NCBI GenBank assembly: GCA_031283145.1
Contig: JAITCJ010000058.1
Coordinates: forward strand, 1-14,719
DNA: 14,719 nucleotides
Reading direction: 5' to 3'
Source of the DNA: Holophagales bacterium
Lineage (GTDB): Bacteria; Acidobacteriota; Holophagae; Holophagales; Holophagaceae
Position 1 is the first letter of the stretch. The number at the start of each line of letters is the position of its first letter. This document shows, in pieces, positions 6,584 to 12,800 of this stretch. A program made the translations under genes and the position numbers. The notes beneath the pieces were generated by a model. That model saw only the letters and a list, made by a program, of their open reading frames with translations. It did no database searches and was not told the DNA's origin.

Positions 6584-8782
6584 ATGGCCTTTGACCCAAA
6601 TCAATTTGACAGCACGGAGCTATACGGCGGGTTCTGCCATGACCCGATGGCTCATTTTGGATGCAACGTATGGAAAGATGGTCTATTTTTCAGGACATTT
6701 CAACCAAACGTGGATCGCGTAACCCTGATTGACGCTCGAAATGATTCTGCGGTGGCCGAATTGAAGCGTATAGACCAAGAGGGTCTTTTTGAAACGCGTC
6801 TGTCCGGTCAACCGGCATTTTTTCCATACAGATACCGCATGACTTCAGGTTCCCATTCATGGGAGCTGGAAGATCCGTATTCGTTTGGCCCAGTACTTGG
6901 TGAGTTGGACCGATATTTAATGGGCGAGGGAAATCACCTGGAGGCTTACAGGAAGTTAGGGGCGCACCCGTGCGAAAGAAATGGGGTTGACGGTGTCGCG
7001 TTTGCCCTATGGGCGCCTAACGCCAGACGGGTTTCCGTTGTTGGCAGCTTTAATCACTGGGATGGCAGATGCCATTTGATGCAACAATACGCCATGAACG
7101 GTGTCTGGGAATTATTTATTCCGCGCTTGGTTCCTGGTGATTTGTACAAGTTTGAAATTCAGGGACTAAACGGCAATTTAATACCGCTAAAGTCAGACCC
7201 TTTTGCTTTCCACAGTGAATTAGCGCCGAATTGCGCCAGCATAGTACACGGATTGACTGAATTTAAATGGCGGGACAAAGATTGGATGAAGAACCGCTAT
7301 AAATATAACTCACACAAAGCGCCAGTCACTGTTTTTGAAGTGCATTTGGGGTCGTGGCGGCGGAAAGACGATGGCTCTTTCCTGTCATACCTGGAGCTGG
7401 CCGATCAGTTGATTCCATATGTAAAGAGTCTGGGTTACACGCATATTCAACTGCTTCCCGTATCTGAGCATCCCTATTACGCTTCATGGGGCTATCAGCC
7501 TCTGGGTCTCTTTGCGCCCACAAGCCGCTATGGAAAACCAGATGATTTCAAAGCCTTTGTAAATATCGCCCATCAAGCCGGATTGGGCGTTTTTCTGGAT
7601 TGGGTCCCCGCGCATTTTCCAGAGGACTCCCACGGGTTGGCGTATTTTGATGGAACTCATTTATACGAACATGCGGATCCCCGTCAGGGACGCCATCAGG
7701 ATTGGGGAACATTAATCTACAACTATGGCCGTGAGGAAGTCCGCAATTACCTGATTGCGAATGCCCTGTTCTGGCTGGAGCAGTTCCATATTGACGGACT
7801 GCGCGTTGACGCGGTGGCTTCAATGCTATATCTGAACTACAGCCGAAAAGAAGGGGAATGGATACCCAATCGCTATGGGGGAAAAGAAAACCTGGAATCC
7901 ATAACTTTTTTGCGGCGTCTGAATGAAGTTGTCTATAGCAGGTTCTCAGACATCATGATGATTGCCGAAGAAAGTACCGCATGGCCTGGCGTCAGCCGCC
8001 CCACGGCATGGGGAGGCTTGGGGTTTGGACTCAAGTGGGATATGGGCTGGATGCATGACACGTTGCGCTATCTGGGGCGTCACATGCTCCACCGCCGTTG
8101 GCATCACAATGAGATAACTTTCTCAATGCTCTATCGCAACGCCGAAAATTTTGTACTGCCCCTAAGCCACGATGAAGTTGTTCATGGCAAAAAGAGCCTG
8201 TTATGGCGTATGCCTGGGAACAGAGAAGAACAGTTTGCCAATCTCCGTCTGCTCTACGCCTGGCAATTCGCCCTGAGCGGAAAAAAAATGCTCTTCATGG
8301 GCGGCGAGTTTGCGCAGGATCGCGAGTGGAATCACAACTGCGCTCTGGACTGGTACCTGTTGCAATATGCGCCCCATCAGGGCATCACTAATTTAGTTCG
8401 TGATTTGAACAGTTTGTACAAAGCTGAGTTGTCTCTTTACGAAGGCGACTGCGAGCCGGGCGGCTTTCGCTGGATAGATTGCGCCGACAACAAAAATAAT
8501 GTTTTAGCTTTAGCTCGTCACGACTTAGAGGGACGTCCCGGGATTGTGGTTGTTCTGAATTTATCCGGTTCGCTCAAAGACAATTATCGAGTAGGTGTTC
8601 CACAGTCAGGCGTTTACAAAGAAGCTCTGAATACGGACAGCGCGTACTACGGAGGCTGGAATCATGGGAATTTGGGAGAAATTAAAACTGAAAATATCCC
8701 GGCTCACAACCATCAGCAAAGCCTCAGAATGACACTTCCGCCGCTTTCAGCGTTGTTTTTGAAGTTGATCAAACATGATTGA
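6584..8782 (+). CDS. glgB: 1,4-alpha-glucan (glycogen) branching enzyme
   Basis: Cuts alpha-1,4 chains and re-attaches them as alpha-1,6 branches in glycogen. The 732 residues match the GH13_9 GlgB length (E. coli 728). Order: an extra N-terminal beta domain (about 1-110), a CBM48 domain (about 135-235, with FALWAPNARRVSVVGSFN), the catalytic barrel (about 255-610) and a C-terminal beta domain. Catalytic residues appear at the expected spacing: nucleophile Asp409 in DGLRVDAVASM, acid/base Glu462 in IAEESTAWPGV and Asp530 in LPLSHDEVVHGK. EVHLGSWRR and GYQPLGLFAP are also typical. The ATG at 6584 is chosen because the ATG at 6568 is in another frame and soon stops. No strong Shine-Dalgarno is visible. 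No other glg gene is nearby. Confidence 0.97.
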   Translation: MAFDPNQFDSTELYGGFCHDPMAHFGCNVWKDGLFFRTFQPNVDRVTLIDARNDSAVAELKRIDQEGLFETRLSGQPAFFPYRYRMTSGSHSWELEDPYSFGPVLGELDRYLMGEGNHLEAYRKLGAHPCERNGVDGVAFALWAPNARRVSVVGSFNHWDGRCHLMQQYAMNGVWELFIPRLVPGDLYKFEIQGLNGNLIPLKSDPFAFHSELAPNCASIVHGLTEFKWRDKDWMKNRYKYNSHKAPVTVFEVHLGSWRRKDDGSFLSYLELADQLIPYVKSLGYTHIQLLPVSEHPYYASWGYQPLGLFAPTSRYGKPDDFKAFVNIAHQAGLGVFLDWVPAHFPEDSHGLAYFDGTHLYEHADPRQGRHQDWGTLIYNYGREEVRNYLIANALFWLEQFHIDGLRVDAVASMLYLNYSRKEGEWIPNRYGGKENLESITFLRRLNEVVYSRFSDIMMIAEESTAWPGVSRPTAWGGLGFGLKWDMGWMHDTLRYLGRHMLHRRWHHNEITFSMLYRNAENFVLPLSHDEVVHGKKSLLWRMPGNREEQFANLRLLYAWQFALSGKKMLFMGGEFAQDREWNHNCALDWYLLQYAPHQGITNLVRDLNSLYKAELSLYEGDCEPGGFRWIDCADNKNNVLALARHDLEGRPGIVVVLNLSGSLKDNYRVGVPQSGVYKEALNTDSAYYGGWNHGNLGEIKTENIPAHNHQQSLRMTLPPLSALFLKLIKHD

Positions 8783-8803
8783 AATTTTATAGCCAATCGA
8801 CTT

Positions 8804-8828
8804 TAAAATCATCCTGTTTATCCAAGTG
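8804..8828. repeat. 25-bp dispersed repeat, copy 2 (inverted)
   Basis: TAAAATCATCCTGTTTATCC and the next five bases are the reverse complement of 1482-1506 with one mismatch. It lies 21 bp after the glgB stop. Confidence 0.7.
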
Positions 8829-8830
8829 GG

Positions 8831-8870
8831 AGGCACTTCGTTTCAAGGCTGCGCTTTCATTACGTGAGCC
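8831..8870. repeat. Diverged direct repeat, copy A
   Basis: Begins AGGCACTTCGTTT and ends GTGAGCC. It aligns with 9140-9180 in the same orientation, sharing AGGCACTTCGTTT, AGGCTGCGCT and GTGAGCC in order at almost equal spacing. Similarity fades after this point. Function unknown. Confidence 0.6.
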
Positions 8871-8984
8871 GCCGACAGGAATGGAGGCAAATCGCCGTTG
8901 GCACTAGCGCTGCGAGGCAGCGACAGTGAATTACGGCGCTTGACTCCATTATAGCAATTTAACTTGGGGTTGTCATACCAAATC

Positions 8985-9085
8985 ATACCAAATCACATGG
9001 CTGTTGTGCAAAAGCGTTAGCGCAACATGCCACAAACAGCCGCATTCGCACGACCATTTGTAGCATTGGCAATGGGAAATGGTAT
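8985..9085. mobile_element. 101-bp MITE-like repeat, copy 2 (inverted)
   Basis: Near-identical in reverse complement to 1557-1657 and exactly the same length, with ends ATACCAAATCACATGG and CAATGGGAAATGGTAT. The left end ATACCAAATC is tandemly duplicated (8975-8984 and 8985-8994). GGCTGTT (8999-9005) and AACAGCC (9035-9041) can pair around the GC-rich core. The right end merges into the GGAAATGGTATCACA repeat (9075-9089). Confidence 0.7.
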
Positions 9086-9139
9086 CACAACTGGTCCACG
9101 GGGCGTTTGCCAGGCAAAGAGGCGGGATTGCCAAGGGGT

Positions 9140-9180
9140 AGGCACTTCGTTTTTAGGCTGCGCTGGTAATGGAGTGAGCC
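9140..9180. repeat. Diverged direct repeat, copy B
   Basis: Partner of 8831-8870 in the same orientation: AGGCACTTCGTTT, AGGCTGCGCT and GTGAGCC occur in the same order. The sequence after it (to about 9256) ends in a right half of the hairpin repeat, AGTGGAACTGCTAT at 9243-9256, as copy A is followed by a left half (ATAGCAATTTAACT at 8951-8964). Confidence 0.6.
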
Positions 9181-9320
9181 ACCGAAGGCGGGGAGCGAAA
9201 TGGAAAGCGCAACTGTGAACTATAGAAGGAATGACAACAAAAAGTGGAACTGCTATAAAAGCCGAACTGTAGCGCAGACGAAAGGCGCAGTGCAACGTAC
9301 CGTTTTAAAGTTGTTTCACT

Positions 9321-9354
9321 ATAGCCGTTCAACTTTTTGTAGTTAAACTGCTAT
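9321..9354. repeat. Hairpin repeat ATAGCAGTTCAACT family, copy 3
   Basis: ATAGCCGTTCAACT (9321-9334) and AGTTAAACTGCTAT (9341-9354) form an imperfect 14-bp stem with loop TTTTGT. It differs from copy 2 by a base in each arm and has the orientation of copy 1. Confidence 0.7.
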
Positions 9355-9364
9355 GCCGAGATTT

Positions 9365-9412
9365 ATACCAACCTGCAATCAAACGGCATTACCTTTGATT
9401 GCAGGTTGGTAT
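9365..9412. repeat. Perfect 19-bp inverted repeat with ATACCA ends
   Basis: The arm at 9365-9383 (ATACCAACCTGCAATCAAA) is exactly complementary to 9394-9412 around a 10-base loop. It shares the ATACCA/TGGTAT ends of the MITE-like elements, so it may be a minimal relative of them. The next hairpin starts at the very next base. Confidence 0.75.
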
Positions 9413-9432
9413 GGCGGCGAGCAATCGCCGCC
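9413..9432. repeat. GC-rich hairpin with GCAA tetraloop
   Basis: GGCGGCGA (9413-9420) pairs perfectly with TCGCCGCC (9425-9432) around GCAA, a GNRA-type tetraloop if transcribed on the plus strand. It sits directly between two longer stems. No T run follows, so it is not a classic terminator alone. Confidence 0.7.
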
Positions 9433-9435
9433 CGC

Positions 9436-9477
9436 AAGTTTTTGAAAAATCAGGGGTTCCCTGTTTTTCAAAAACTT
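9436..9477. terminator. Bidirectional terminator-like hairpin upstream of the RHS gene
   Basis: A 14-bp arm AAGTTTTTGAAAAA (9436-9449) pairs with TTTTTCAAAAACTT (9464-9477). Inside it, after one bulged T, CAGGG (9451-9455) pairs with CCCTG (9459-9463) around GTT. The GC core flanked by an A run before and a T run after is the form of an intrinsic terminator that could act in both directions. It would separate glgB transcription from the RHS gene. Confidence 0.6.
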
Positions 9478-9518
9478 TGGCGTTTTAGCGTTTAATGTCA
9501 ATTGAACGCGACTTGGTA

Positions 9519-9607
9519 TTACTTGTAAATCCCGGCCGCTTATTGCTTGTAGGTGGGCTTTGCCAACCGTTGTGCAAGCAACAAAAGCGAAAATTGCTAT
9601 ATAGTCA
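9519..9607. repeat. About 86-bp dispersed repeat, copy 2 (inverted)
   Basis: Reverse complement of 6277-6362 with few differences, including the TTGCTTGTAGGTGGGCTTTG core. The inner stem is slightly weakened (GGGCTTTGCC against GGTTGG). Its outer edge abuts the stop of the truncated minus-strand ORF at 9609. Confidence 0.75.
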
Positions 9608-9608
9608 G

Positions 9609-9689
9609 TCATCCAGGCTGGGCATAGCAAGCGCCGGCTACGGAAAGCGTTAAAATTGGCGTCAGTAAAAGTTCGTGTATCCGAGCCAT
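9609..9689 (-). pseudogene. Signal-peptide-like ORF truncated at a repeat boundary
   Basis: On the minus strand an ATG (9687-9689) preceded by GGGGGA encodes 26 residues before TGA (9609-9611). It has a short n-region MARIHE, a hydrophobic core LLLTPILTLSVAGA and then CYAQPG. This is the layout of a Sec signal peptide (possible cut after CYA), or a loose lipoprotein signal ending AGAC. The frame ends two bases from the inserted repeat at 9519-9607. I infer that it is the 5' end of a lost secreted-protein gene, once divergent from the RHS gene. It is very short, so chance is possible. Confidence 0.35.
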
Positions 9690-9814
9690 AAATCCCCCGG
9701 AAGAGCATTGAAATCATGTTAATCTTATTTTGGGTAAAATTTCAAGCCACGTGGATTACGGCAGCGTTTTAGAATTTGACATACCTGAAAACAGCCAATG
9801 CTCAGCAGGAACAA

Positions 9815-12800
9815 ATGTACATACCGCCTAGTTCCAATCAAGCTATTTCATCAGACGCTTCAGGTTTTCATCGCGTCCAGTCAAAGCCGGCGAGCGTAAA
9901 AGCGCGTCTGTTTTTAAGTATTTCAGGTACGTTTTTTCTTTGCGCCATTTCACTGACAGCCCAGAGTTATCAGACCAAGTTTGGCGAAATCAAGTTTGAC
10001 CAGTCAAAAGGTCCATTTACAAAGCACGGCGGAATAGAAGTCGAAGTAGCGACAGGGGCGATAAAGTTAGAGATACCATTTGGGCCTGGCATAGGCAGGG
10101 AAGGTTTCAGGTTCACGCCAGCCCTAAGGGGGCATTTTCATCCCCAGGCTCCAGTGAAGTTAGTGCCCCAGGTCAATTTATACTACAACCCGGGAATGCC
10201 GGATTGTCCGGGCGAAAACATTATTTCATGGTCAGAATTGCCATTTGGCTTGAACCCATGGAGCGTAACTTATGGAAGAGATTACGCAGAGATGATGAGC
10301 AGTGTGAACGCAGTGACCTACGCGCCGGGTTATTTCTTTTTGCCGCCTCCCCCTTTGGTTAAAGACAGAGTGCCGGAGTATATAATGGATTCAGATTGTC
10401 CAACATATTATAGTTCAGCACACGCAGCCTGGAGAGAAATAGATTCTGTATCCAAATCAGTAAGAGCAGAGCGTCCATCCCATTACTTAGGCCCAAATGG
10501 AGAATCAGCTTCAGTATTAGTAACCAACCCAACTTTAGTTAACCAGTCAGCAAACTATTTCAGCGGTTTATTGCAGGCATTCGGTTTCGACAGTACATGG
10601 AAAGCAGCGCCGTTTTACAGTGAATTGGGGATTTTGCAATCAGGGACAAACAATCCTTACCTTGCCACAGACGGTTCATTAGTGTTTCCCCTGTACAAAG
10701 AAGAGGAAGCGCCATTACAGAAAGTTCATTCAGGTTGGACAGATAAATTTTATCATTTTTCAGTGCCGGAGGATTCAATAAAGCCATCAGAATATTACAT
10801 ACCCGAGCGTGTATTAGTAATTAAAGGCGACATAGCTTTTGAGTACAGATATAGCTTCAACCAGTACAGCAGGACAGGCTACATAGGAAACGCGACCATA
10901 TATAGTTCCATAGGGAGTTTTTACAACATAGACGCAATGCACAGCCGTTCCCAGGGCCAGGAAAAAATCATATTCAGACAGCAGGCATTGTCAGACAATC
11001 TGATGGCTCAGTGGATAATAAATGGCGTTACACAGGCCAGTTACAAATGGGACGGGAATTATTTGGACGGTCAGGGAAGCGGAGCGAATTATCCAGCCTA
11101 CCATATAGGAGTCAGCGCTCCAAAAAGCACAGCTAAATACGACAAATACATAGGCACTTGGGAATTCGGCGTAGCCCTAAGGCATTCCGAAGTACCTGGA
11201 AACGGCGGTTACATAAAGACAGACGGTCTTTTAGGCGGAATGAGTTACCTTATAGACGGAATAACAGAGAACTGGACAAATGGCGAAGCGGTTGAGTTTG
11301 AAATAGGGGACATAGGAAGCACAAGCTGGAATGGTTTAAGCTCCCCATTAAAAGGGCTTAAAAGCGTTACTTACAAAAACAGCAAACATAAAATCAGTTT
11401 TGAATACGATTGTTACGAATATTTCCGCAACGATCCTAATTATTTTGGGACATCTCCCCTGCATTACCCAGCTTATGGGCCATCAAGCGGTTTACTTACA
11501 ATGTTGCCGGTATATGCGTTTGGAGTTAAAAAGCTGACGGAGCAGGACACAAGTATCGGGACACAGTCAGACAGAACAACTACATACAGCCGCAAATTAC
11601 CAAGTCCTGATTTACAAGTCGGCCGCATGAGTCACTGGAAGAACGACAGCACAGAGTTTGAAGCAACAGTCACACATCCGGACAATTCAAAGACGCTCCA
11701 CAAATTCGCCCAGCCATTGCCGAACTGGGGGTATTTACAAGTCACATCAACAGAAGACGTAATAATGCAGATAGCGGCCTACATAAAAGCCCTGGAAGTC
11801 AGCCGTACGACCTATGGAGCAGACGGCGTCACAAAAATTCAAGACCAGGCCAGCGACAGATTCTCAACTCTGGCCGCCCATAACCCAAAGACAGCAAGCG
11901 CCCCAAACGGAAACGCGGGACTCAACCCAATCCCCTACCCAACCAGGACCATAACGAACAACCTGTTAGACAACCAAACAAGCACGACAGAGATTTACGA
12001 CTGGGAGAACGACACAGTCGGTCCCGCGACAGGCAGAGGCTGGAAAACGACACGCCAGACAATCTCAAGCGGTTCAGCGACAATACCAACAACCCCCAAC
12101 TGGGTACTGACAGGCCAGCCAGAACCGGACAGCACAGCCACAGACAAAATAATCATAAAAGACCAGCAGACATTCAGCCCAAACAGACCAGACCACTGGC
12201 TATTTGATTTTAAGAACACAACAAGCCAGTACAGACGAATAGGCGCAACAGCAGAAACGAGTCCGACAACCACCCGCACATGGGACACAAACATCCAATG
12301 GCTCAAGCGGCTCAGCAAAGCAACAGAATCAAAAGGCGCGCTCAGCAGGACAACCACATTTACATATAAAGGCACAACAGGCATAGCCGCGTCCCGGATT
12401 GCGAGCGCCACACTAACCGGCACAGGCTACACAGGCACAGAAGGCATATCAGACTACGGTTACGACACAGCGGGCAGACTGAACAGCATCAGGCCATACG
12501 GAGTCACATACACATACGCACAGACCCAGGACGCCCTAGGGCGAGTAACCAGCCAGACAGACCCAAACGGCCTCACAACAGCATACCAATGGGATCAAGC
12601 CGGCAGACTCATCAAAATAACACCACCCAATGAAGCGCCAACACAAATAGCCATTGACGCAGACAACAGAGGCTACAGAGTAACCACAGGTAACATAGAA
12701 AAAAAATACAGATACAACGCCTTTGGCGAATTAATAAAAGAAACCCAGGGCCAGGGCCACAGATTTTACGCATACGACAGAGCCGGCCGCCTCACATCCC

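Larger units (their letters stand above)
8783..9814. other. 1-kb repeat-dense intergenic region between glgB and the RHS gene
   Basis: No intact gene is supported in this 1032-bp stretch. It contains, in order, a 25-bp repeat, a diverged 40-bp direct repeat pair, a 101-bp MITE-like element, a hairpin-family copy, three adjacent hairpins, the second copy of the 86-bp repeat and a truncated signal-peptide-like ORF on the minus strand. Short frames on both strands here run through repeats and look accidental. Confidence 0.8.

Noticed and set aside
9027..9218. 63-codon plus-strand frame in the glgB-RHS gap
   Set aside because: It is made of the 101-bp element and the direct repeat B. The peptide is basic and unstructured, with no ribosome binding site.
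9365..9477. CRISPR array
   Set aside because: The palindromes are all different, there are no uniform spacers and no cas genes are present.
9379..9717. 112-codon minus-strand frame before the RHS gene
   Set aside because: It runs through two hairpins and the 86-bp repeat in a single frame, has no domain-like pattern and competes with the more plausible signal-peptide frame at 9609-9689.
9600..9720. tRNA or riboswitch in the gap before the RHS gene
   Set aside because: No cloverleaf, T-loop GTTCGAnTC or known riboswitch core could be found by eye.
9776..9781. TTGACA as a -35 box for the RHS gene
   Set aside because: The hexamer is perfect, but no acceptable -10 lies 16-18 bases downstream, and the start codon follows too closely.
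9899..9967. Lipoprotein signal (lipobox) in the RHS protein
   Set aside because: The Cys at residue 43 is preceded by FFL, which does not fit a lipobox, and the hydrophobic core continues past it, so a signal peptidase I site fits better.
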